Below, piece by piece: positions 1 to 5,261 of a stretch of 6,369 bases of DNA. A model generated the notes under the pieces. The model ran no database searches. It was not told where the DNA came from and worked only from the letters and a program-made list of their open reading frames with translations. The DNA comes from Clostridia bacterium. GTDB lineage: Bacteria > Bacillota_A > Clostridia > Oscillospirales > CAG-382. The stretch spans positions 1 to 6,369 of the forward strand of contig JAGAAM010000154.1 of assembly GCA_017615235.1 (NCBI GenBank), written 5' to 3'. The translations under genes and the position numbers were made by a program. How positions within the stretch are numbered: position 1 is the first letter of the stretch; each line of letters begins with the position of its first letter.

Positions 1-922
1 CCGTGCCCTGAAAAACGCTTTCGCGGTAGGTGATTTCCGCGCTGTGCTCGCCGCGGTCGATGTGATAGGTATCAAGTACGTGGCGTTTTACCATAAGGTA
101 ATCCACGGCGTCGATCTTTCCGTCTCCGTCGGCGTCGGAGCGCGCCGTCTGCGCCTGCGTCATTTCGTACGTGCCAAGCGTTGAGCGTTTTATAAGCAGA
201 TAATCCGTCGCACCGACGCGTCCGTCAAAGCTCGGGTCGCCGAGCGTTGCCGTCCGGTAGGCGTCAAGCGACGTCCGGGCGTACAGTTCCGCGCCTTTTT
301 CGTTGAGCGTCACGCCGTCGCCGCCGATGTAATTCTTGAAATTCACGTCCCAGAACGCGGCGTTCATATCGGCGATGCAGACGCATTTTTCCCTTGCGGC
401 TTCACGCGCAAGACACGCGTAATTCGTCACGAATCCGTTCGCTCCGCCGTATATCCCGTATTCTTCTCCGCTTTCCTCGCCGAAGAACGATTCGTCGTAG
501 ATCGGCGGGGGAGTGACGATGATCGGAACAGCGTTTGCATCACGGCAGATATCGACGATAAGGCGAAGGTTATCTTTAAAGCGTTCGTATTTCACGTAAG
601 TCCCGGTACCGAGCATAGCATCGTTCGTGCCGAGCGCGATGAACACCGTGCTTCCGATGCCGATCCGTTCCCGCGCGGTTTCTTTCGCACTTTCGCTGTT
701 CATATCCGGCGACGACAGTACAAGAAGAGTTTCACCGGAATCATTCTCGAATATCTCCTCCCAACCGCTGAACATGGAGGAAACGTCGCCGATGACGATA
801 ATGCTTTTTTCCGCCTGCCGATCGTTCGCCGTCGCGGTGAACGAACCCGTCGGAAGAAAAAATATCAGCGCTGTCGTCAAGGCGAGAACAGCGGTAAATA
901 AGCGGCGCGGCGTGTTTTTCAT
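1..922 (-). CDS. Secreted SGNH/GDSL-hydrolase-like protein with C-terminal dockerin (partial, 3' end off window)
   Basis: 307 codons are visible with no stop before the left edge, so the C-terminus is missing. Residues 1-32 form a signal peptide: basic MKNTPRR, a hydrophobic core to about residue 23, and an A-T-A cleavage site before N33. Residues 40-222 read as an SGNH/GDSL hydrolase fold: block I at IVIGDV (42-47), GW at 53-54, block III GTND (98-101) with the oxyanion Asn100, TPPP (137-140), and block V DGVTLNEKG (202-210). The usual nucleophile Ser (GDS) is Val47 and the usual catalytic His (DxxH) is Thr205, so activity is doubtful. Residues 228-288 are a type I dockerin with two calcium-loop repeats: Asp229, Ser231, Asp233, Asp240, and Asp263, Asp265, Asp267, Asp274, each followed by a helix with DYL and KR. 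It is probably exported and anchored through a cohesin encoded elsewhere. The start is fixed by AAGGAG five bases upstream. It has its own promoter, separate from the nitrogen operon. Confidence 0.85.
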   Translation of the reverse strand, partial: MKNTPRRLFTAVLALTTALIFFLPTGSFTATANDRQAEKSIIVIGDVSSMFSGWEEIFENDSGETLLVLSSPDMNSESAKETARERIGIGSTVFIALGTNDAMLGTGTYVKYERFKDNLRLIVDICRDANAVPIIVTPPPIYDESFFGEESGEEYGIYGGANGFVTNYACLAREAAREKCVCIADMNAAFWDVNFKNYIGGDGVTLNEKGAELYARTSLDAYRTATLGDPSFDGRVGATDYLLIKRSTLGTYEMTQAQTARSDADGDGKIDAVDYLMVKRHVLDTYHIDRGEHSAEITYRESVFQGT

Positions 923-927
923 ATCTG

Positions 928-933
928 CTCCTT
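928..933 (-). promoter_or_regulatory. Ribosome binding site of the dockerin protein gene
   Basis: AAGGAG on the minus strand, five bases before the ATG at 922. It supports this start, which also gives a textbook signal peptide. Confidence 0.8.
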
Positions 934-954
934 AATAATCGTATTCTTAACAGT

Positions 955-983
955 ATTTTAAGATATTCCGATCCGTATGTCAA
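955..983 (-). promoter_or_regulatory. Sigma-A-type promoter for the dockerin gene
   Basis: On the minus strand a perfect -35 hexamer TTGACA (978-983) is followed after exactly 17 bases by TAAAAT (955-960), one mismatch from the -10 consensus. Transcription would begin near 947 and give a leader of about 25 bases that contains the AAGGAG site. The promoter lies just downstream of the operon terminator, so the dockerin gene is probably transcribed independently. The start point is inferred. Confidence 0.75.
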
Positions 984-990
984 TATAACG

Positions 991-1026
991 AAAACAAAAA
1001 CGCGCAAACTCAAAAAGCCTGCGCGT
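991..1026 (-). terminator. Intrinsic (rho-independent) terminator of the GS-GOGAT operon
   Basis: On the minus strand ACGCGCA (1020-1026) pairs with TGCGCGT (1000-1006). Three further inner pairs (two G-U, one C-G) close a loop of about seven bases. The stem is followed by the T-rich run TTTTTGTTTT. It begins five bases after the ANTAR gene stop codon. It marks the end of the operon and insulates the following dockerin gene. Confidence 0.85.
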
Positions 1027-1031
1027 ATGTT

Positions 1032-1616
1032 TTATCCGTAAGTTTTTATTATCTCCTCGGCGATGCTCCGTTTCGGTACGCAGCGGTCCATCGCCTGCTT
1101 TTCGATATATCTGTGCGCGTCGGGCTCGGTCATCTTAAGCTCGCTGATAAGCAGCCATTTCGCGCGGTTGACGAGCCTTATCTCGTCCATCTTTTCCTCG
1201 AAGGAAAGCACCTTTTTCTCGCTCTGACGAAGCCTTTCCCGTGCGCTGGAAAGCCAGTCGAGCGCAAGCGTCATCGAGGACCTGGAGACAGGTTTCGATA
1301 TAAGGAACACCCCGAATTCCGCCGATCTGTCGAAATATTCCGGGTACTGTTCCGCCCGCACGAGCAGAAGTACGACGGTGTTTTTGTTCTGACCGGCGTC
1401 GACCGAAAAACGCGCCCCGTCGTCGTCTGGGAGCGGGGAATTGACTATCACGAAGTCGAAATCGCGTTCCGCGAGCGCGCGCTTCGCCGCGCTTACGTTC
1501 CCGACGGTGCTTACCGGATCGTACTTCGATGACGGGAACAATTCAAGCAGGCTGTTATTGAGATTTGCCGAAGCCGAAACGAGCAGAACGCTGTATATCC
1601 GTTCTTTCAGGCTCAT
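1032..1616 (-). CDS. ANTAR-domain regulator with degenerate receiver domain (NitR/AmiR-like)
   Basis: 194 residues. Residues about 8-120 fold like a response-regulator receiver, but the acidic pair after strand 1 is replaced (LLVSAS, 11-16), the phospho-acceptor Asp position is Asn59 (FVIVN), and the conserved Thr/Ser position is about Val86; the Lys-Pro at 108-109 is kept. Residues about 122-148 are charged and heptad-like, probably a coiled-coil linker. Residues about 137-192 match an ANTAR domain, with the core around RAKWLLI, the acidic turn MTEPDAHRYI, the K-x-AMDR segment and the final AEEII. ANTAR proteins bind paired RNA hairpins and prevent transcription termination. As last gene of the operon, directly after glutamine synthetase, it resembles the clostridial glnA-nitR arrangement and probably controls nitrogen genes. 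AGGAGG eight bases upstream supports the start. The RNA target is not visible in the window and may lie upstream of 6369. Confidence 0.85.
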   Translation of the reverse strand: MSLKERIYSVLLVSASANLNNSLLELFPSSKYDPVSTVGNVSAAKRALAERDFDFVIVNSPLPDDDGARFSVDAGQNKNTVVLLLVRAEQYPEYFDRSAEFGVFLISKPVSRSSMTLALDWLSSARERLRQSEKKVLSFEEKMDEIRLVNRAKWLLISELKMTEPDAHRYIEKQAMDRCVPKRSIAEEIIKTYG

Positions 1617-1624
1617 ATTGTCCC

Positions 1625-1654
1625 CCTCCTTTCACGTTACTCTCCGGTCAAAGG
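1625..1654 (-). promoter_or_regulatory. ANTAR-gene ribosome site with possible sequestering hairpin
   Basis: The 38-base gap between the glutamine synthetase stop and the regulator start holds AGGAGG (1625-1630). Directly after the stop codon, CCTTT (1650-1654) can pair with AAAGG (1628-1632), with two more pairs (AC with GT) across a G-G mismatch. This would cover part of the ribosome site. The stem is short, so the ribosome site is clear but the regulatory hairpin is speculative. Confidence 0.3.
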
Positions 1655-2860
1655 TCATTTACAGTATATCTCAAGCACCTGCGCGGGAATATGCGATTTT
1701 ATAAAATCGCTGCCGTAAGAAAGCTTTTTCGCCTCTTTAAGGTCCGCGGGCAGCTTTCTGAACCCTTTGAGCGTCGCTTCGTCGGCTTTGAAAAGGTTCA
1801 CGTCGGCGGGATCGGGCAGGGACGCGCAGTTCTTTATGCCGTCAAGTCCGGCATAGATCATCAGCGCGAAGGCGAGATAAGGATTCGCGCTCGGGTCGGG
1901 GGAGCGGAGCTCCGCTCGTTTGTACTCGCCTACGGCGGCGGGAACGCGTACGAGCTGGGATCTGTTCTCGTGCGACCAGGAGATATATCCCGGCGCTTTG
2001 TTTTTCCCCAACCTTTGATAGGAATCCTCCGAAGGATCGAGAAACGCCGTCATTTCACGGATATGTCCGAGTATCCCGGCGATCATAGCGTTAAAAGCGC
2101 CTTCTCCGTCCGGGCGGACGGAAAGGTTGATGTGGAATCCGTTGCCTGGTTTTCCGGGGATCGGTTTGGGCGAAAAGTCGGCGAAAAGCCCGTTCCGCCT
2201 TGCCACGGTACGGACTACCGTCTGGAAGGTAAGGGCGTTATCCGCGGCGCGCAGCGCGTCGGAATAGCGGAAATCGATCTCGTTCTGACCGGGGCCTTCC
2301 TCGTGGTGGGAGCTTTCCGGCTGAATGCCCATCTGTTCCAGCGTTAGGCAGATCTCGCGGCGGATGTTCTCGCCTTTGTCGGCGGGAGCTATGTCCATAT
2401 ATCCGGCGCTGTCGTAAGGTTTGCTTGTCTTCTCTCCGTTTTCGTCAAGCTCGAAGAGATAAAACTCCTGCTCTGCGCCGAAATAGAACTCATAACCGGC
2501 TTTTCCGGCTTCGGCTATCGCCTTTTTCAAAAGCGACCTCGTGTCGCACTCGAAAGGCGTGCCGTCCGGGTAGGTTATGCTGCAGAGCATACGCACGACG
2601 CGCCCGTGCTCCGGACGCCACGGCAGGGGAGTAAGAGTTTCCGGTTCGGGATGAAGGAAAAGGTCGGAACGCGCCTCGTCGCCGAATCCGGCTATCGCCG
2701 AGGCGTCGAACGCGATACCGTATTCAAAAGCGCGGGGAAGCTCGTCCGGCATTATTGAAATGTTCTTCTGTTTTCCGAACACGTCGCAAAAAGCAAGGCG
2801 TATGAATTTAACGTCTTCTTCGGCAACGTATTGAAGTACCTCTTCTTTTGAATAGTTCAT
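1655..2860 (-). CDS. glnA: Glutamine synthetase, type I, short form
   Basis: 401 residues; catalyses glutamate + NH4+ + ATP to glutamine in the cytoplasm, normally as a dodecamer. The N-terminal beta-grasp part includes FDASAI (51-56), equivalent to the FDGSSI loop that supplies the ammonium-site Asp (Asp52). Catalytic elements are AEQEF (129-133, metal Glu130 and Glu132), HHEEGPGQNE (185-194), GNGFHIN (239-245, His243), NRSQLVRVP (299-307, ATP/glutamate arginines) and AELRSPDP (316-323). Oddities: the flap segment that usually carries a catalytic Glu before Ala-Pro reads GKNKAP (285-290), with Lys288 there; the Bacillus feedback Arg62 position is Asp61; the C-terminus is about 40 residues shorter than the usual 440-445; no adenylylation Tyr motif is seen. 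Its start follows AGGAGG by five bases, and the upstream gene stops ten bases away, overlapping that ribosome site. The function assignment is firm; full catalytic competence is less so. Confidence 0.93.
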   Translation of the reverse strand: MNYSKEEVLQYVAEEDVKFIRLAFCDVFGKQKNISIMPDELPRAFEYGIAFDASAIAGFGDEARSDLFLHPEPETLTPLPWRPEHGRVVRMLCSITYPDGTPFECDTRSLLKKAIAEAGKAGYEFYFGAEQEFYLFELDENGEKTSKPYDSAGYMDIAPADKGENIRREICLTLEQMGIQPESSHHEEGPGQNEIDFRYSDALRAADNALTFQTVVRTVARRNGLFADFSPKPIPGKPGNGFHINLSVRPDGEGAFNAMIAGILGHIREMTAFLDPSEDSYQRLGKNKAPGYISWSHENRSQLVRVPAAVGEYKRAELRSPDPSANPYLAFALMIYAGLDGIKNCASLPDPADVNLFKADEATLKGFRKLPADLKEAKKLSYGSDFIKSHIPAQVLEIYCK

Positions 2861-2870
2861 AAAGACCTCC

Positions 2871-3590
2871 TCAGTTTGCTACGTAAAGCTGTTTATAGGG
2901 GTTCTTGCTGTCCGGCGTAACGACGGTATAGGGCGAATCCATTATCGCGCGGGCGTCCGCTCCGAACAGTTCGCAGTATTCGCCGACGTATTTTTTGATC
3001 TCCGCAAGGTCGTCTCCGTCCGCCGCTCTCGCGGTGACCTGACCCGGAAAAACCATATCCCGGCAATCGGAGCGCAGTATCATCTTCCCGCCGTGCATAC
3101 CCGTGCAGGGGAAGTTGCCGACTATGCGCCTTGCGCTTTCCGAAAGCCCGAGCACGACTATGACTCCGCCCGCCTGGTATTCGCCGAGAAAACTGCCGGC
3201 TTTGCCGCCGACGACCATCAAAGGCACCTTGTCACGGTAAGCCTTCATATGGATCCCGGCGCGGTAGCCCGCGTCGCCTTTGACAAAAATCTTTCCGCCG
3301 CGCATGGCGTAACCCGCCGCGTCGCCGACGTTGCCGCGTATGATAACGGTGCCGTCGTTCATCGTGTCGCCGACCGCGTCCTGGGCGTTTCCGTCGACGG
3401 TGATCTTCGCGCCGTTGAGATATGCCGCCAAAGCGTTGCCGGGAACTCCTTTTATATTCACGGTGATGCCCGACATACCCGCCGCGATGAACCGCTGGCC
3501 GAGGCAGTTCGTCAGCGTATACTCGCTTTCGCCGCTTCTCAGCGCCTCGTTAATCTCTTTATATCCCAGATTTTCGGTACTAACGGTCAT
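2871..3590 (-). CDS. Glutamate synthase GXGXG-domain subunit (GltB3-like)
   Basis: 239 residues. This is the stand-alone version of the C-terminal GXGXG domain of the large glutamate synthase subunit, a right-handed beta-helix that holds the catalytic domains in position rather than performing chemistry. About residues 38-145 show the repeating glycine pattern of that helix: GVPGN (48-52), NGAKITVDG (59-67), NDGTVIIRGNVGDAAG (78-93), RGGKIFVKGDAGYRAG (97-112), continuing to GEYQAGG (136-142). A Cys/His-containing FPCTGMHGGK turn follows at 160-169. In archaeal and clostridial enzymes this domain, the FMN domain and the glutaminase domain are separate proteins. The ATG is one base after the stop of the flavoprotein gene (TAATATG), with GGAGGT at 3601-3606 ten bases upstream, a rather long spacing, so translation is probably coupled to the preceding gene. 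Confidence 0.9.
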   Translation of the reverse strand: MTVSTENLGYKEINEALRSGESEYTLTNCLGQRFIAAGMSGITVNIKGVPGNALAAYLNGAKITVDGNAQDAVGDTMNDGTVIIRGNVGDAAGYAMRGGKIFVKGDAGYRAGIHMKAYRDKVPLMVVGGKAGSFLGEYQAGGVIVVLGLSESARRIVGNFPCTGMHGGKMILRSDCRDMVFPGQVTARAADGDDLAEIKKYVGEYCELFGADARAIMDSPYTVVTPDSKNPYKQLYVAN

Positions 3591-3591
3591 A

Positions 3592-4824
3592 TTATACTAC
3601 ACCTCCGAACTTTTTTCTACGTGTTTCGGATGAAAAAATCAAATTTGTGGCATTTTTTTTCGAAGCTTCGAAGTCGACAGTGTCCAAAGGCACCTTTTCG
3701 CGGATCAGCGAGGAATAAATGCCGGTGCGCTCGGTCTGCCCGATAAGGATGAATCCTTTAAGAAATCCGTCTTTCACGAAAAAGCGTTTTAACGTTCCTT
3801 CGCCCTTTTCCTCGAACATATCGCCTTCGTAATTCCCGGCGGTCATAATATGCTTTCCGAAAAAGCCTATCGAGTTCATTGGGATCGCGTTGTCGAACGA
3901 ATCGTTTCCGCCCGCCATATTGACTCCTGCGGTATGCCCCTGGATATAGGCGTTCGGCATTATCGCAAGCACTCGCTTCGCGCCGATCGACATATCGTCG
4001 CCTTCCGCGCAGTCTCCCGCAGAGTAAACGCCGGGGATCGAGGTCTCCATCCTGCCGTTGACGATTATCCCGCGGTTCACTTCGCCGCCGATATCTTTTA
4101 TAAGCGAAGTGTTCGCTCTCACGCCCACCGCGAGCACGAGCACGTCGAATGCGACTTTTTCGCCGCTTTTCATAAAAGCGACGTCTTTGTCGAATTTCAC
4201 CGCGCTGTCGGAAAGCATGAACTTTATGCCTTTTTCTTCAAGCCCGCGCTGAACGGCCGAGGCGCATTCCGCGTCAAGAATACTCGAAAGCACTCTGTCG
4301 GCGAGGTCGCACACCGTTATGCTCCCGACGCGTTCATAAATGCCTTCCGCGCATTTCAGCCCGATAAGCCCCGCGCCGACGATAAGCACCCTCGAATCCG
4401 GCGTTAACGCCTTTTCGAGCGCAAGAGCGTCGTCGAGCGTCATGAAAGAAAACTTGTTTAAGACGGTGTCGAGTCCCTCGAAGGGCGGCACGAACGGCGA
4501 AGAACCCGCCGCCACGCACAATGCGTCGTAAACTACGGACCTGCCTTTATCGGTCTCCACCGTTTTGTTTTCGCAGTCGATCCTTATCGCGCTCTCGCCG
4601 AAAAGCACGTTGCAGCGATTCTCCCCGTAAAAGCCGTCAGCGCGGTATTTCATCCGTTCGGTATCGGTCTTCCCTTCGAGGTAGTAGGAGATCAGCGGCC
4701 TTGAATAAACGTGATGATCCTCTTTCGAGATAACGGTAATGACGCCGTCTTTGTCAAGGCTCCTTATACCTTCGATACATCCGACCGCGGCGGCTCCGTT
4801 GCCGATTATTACGTATTTTTTCAT
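3592..4824 (-). CDS. FAD/NAD(P)-dependent oxidoreductase, electron-input flavoprotein of the GOGAT operon
   Basis: 410 residues. It is a pyridine nucleotide-disulphide-type flavoprotein, closest in layout to NirB-like, NADH oxidase-like and rubredoxin-reductase proteins. The N-terminal FAD Rossmann motif is GNGAAAVG (8-15), with a second FAD segment GVYSAGDCAEG (265-275). The NAD(P)-binding motif is VGAGLIG (149-155). A C-terminal interface-like domain covers about 310-385, followed by a basic tail ending RRKKFGGVV. No redox-active CxxxxC disulphide is seen. It probably oxidises NAD(P)H and passes electrons to the adjacent ferredoxin-like protein and then to the glutamate synthase FMN domain; this is inferred from context. 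The start at 4824 is chosen because the Rossmann strand begins there, ATGA overlaps the ferredoxin gene's stop, and AAGGAG lies nine bases upstream. The frame stays open to 5082, but that extension is arginine-rich and lies wholly inside the ferredoxin gene. Confidence 0.9.
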   Translation of the reverse strand: MKKYVIIGNGAAAVGCIEGIRSLDKDGVITVISKEDHHVYSRPLISYYLEGKTDTERMKYRADGFYGENRCNVLFGESAIRIDCENKTVETDKGRSVVYDALCVAAGSSPFVPPFEGLDTVLNKFSFMTLDDALALEKALTPDSRVLIVGAGLIGLKCAEGIYERVGSITVCDLADRVLSSILDAECASAVQRGLEEKGIKFMLSDSAVKFDKDVAFMKSGEKVAFDVLVLAVGVRANTSLIKDIGGEVNRGIIVNGRMETSIPGVYSAGDCAEGDDMSIGAKRVLAIMPNAYIQGHTAGVNMAGGNDSFDNAIPMNSIGFFGKHIMTAGNYEGDMFEEKGEGTLKRFFVKDGFLKGFILIGQTERTGIYSSLIREKVPLDTVDFEASKKNATNLIFSSETRRKKFGGVV

Positions 4825-5258
4825 TCCGCCTCGCTCCTTTCCTCGTAAACTATCGCCTTGTTCGGGCACCCCGAAACACAGGCGGGCGCTCCGCAGGAGT
4901 TGGTAAGGCAAAGCTCGCATTTCTGCATAACGCCGTCCTCGCCGGGCGCGAGCGCGCCGTAGGGACAGACCAGGACGCAGGTCAGACAGCCGACGCATTT
5001 GTTCCGGTCTATGCAGACCACTCCGTCTTTTTTGGAAATAGCGCCTGCGATACAGCTTTTTACGCAGATAGGGTCGCAGCAATGGCGGCAGGACACCGCA
5101 AAGGTGATCCTGTCGGCGCCTTCGACGTGTATCCTCGGAAAAATCTTTTTGCCTTTAAGGTCCGCCATATATTTTAGACCGGAGTTTGCAAAAGCGCAGT
5201 TGTATTCGCACAGATGGCATCCGAGACACCATTCTTCATTCACATATACACGTTTCAT
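4821..5258 (-). CDS. 4Fe-4S polyferredoxin-like electron carrier (HycB/DmsB-like)
   Basis: 145 residues with four cysteine groups able to bind [4Fe-4S] clusters: Cys11-14-17-21, Cys57-60-65-69, Cys88-91-94-98 (followed by Pro99), and Cys114-117-127-131 (followed by Pro132). Cys61 and Cys122 are extra. The spacing resembles the iron-sulphur subunits of DMSO reductase and formate hydrogenlyase families (DmsB, HycB), where the first and last groups exchange ligands. No signal peptide, so it is cytoplasmic. Placed between the FMN domain and flavoprotein genes, it most likely relays electrons from the flavoprotein to the glutamate synthase; the partners are inferred. The ATG is three bases after the preceding stop, with GGAG eight bases upstream, and the gene's end overlaps the flavoprotein start by four bases. 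Homologues in such operons are often annotated simply as 4Fe-4S binding protein. Confidence 0.9.
   Translation of the reverse strand: MKRVYVNEEWCLGCHLCEYNCAFANSGLKYMADLKGKKIFPRIHVEGADRITFAVSCRHCCDPICVKSCIAGAISKKDGVVCIDRNKCVGCLTCVLVCPYGALAPGEDGVMQKCELCLTNSCGAPACVSGCPNKAIVYEERSEAE
4834..4839 (-). promoter_or_regulatory. Ribosome binding site that fixes the flavoprotein start
   Basis: AAGGAG on the minus strand inside the end of the ferredoxin gene, nine bases before the ATG at 4824. With the ATGA stop/start overlap it decides in favour of the 410-residue product over a longer in-frame reading from 5082. Confidence 0.7.
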
Positions 5259-5261
5259 TTT

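Noticed and set aside
627..1013. Short open frames on both strands over the dockerin gene's 5' end and the intergenic gap
   Set aside because: They overlap the signal peptide coding region, promoter and terminator, and have no ribosome site or family resemblance.
1617..1654. ANTAR two-hairpin RNA target inside the operon
   Set aside because: The intergenic gaps are too short for two hairpins with A1/G4 hexaloops plus a terminator, and no such pair was seen. The target is more likely upstream of 6369.
1617..1700. A plus-strand promoter for an antisense RNA against glnA, as described in some clostridia
   Set aside because: I saw no convincing -35/-10 pair on the plus strand in the glnA 3' region.
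1565..2347. 260-residue open frame on the plus strand opposite glutamine synthetase
   Set aside because: Product has no recognisable motifs, is basic and low in plausible structure, and lies antisense to a clearly conserved enzyme gene.
3651..3680. Palindrome next to a T/A run as an intrinsic terminator
   Set aside because: On the coding strand the hairpin is followed by A, not T, and on the other strand the T run precedes the hairpin; it also lies within the gene.
4825..5082. An 86-residue N-terminal extension of the flavoprotein frame
   Set aside because: It is Arg-rich, lies entirely inside the cysteine-rich ferredoxin gene, and the Rossmann FAD motif with an upstream ribosome site starts at 4824.
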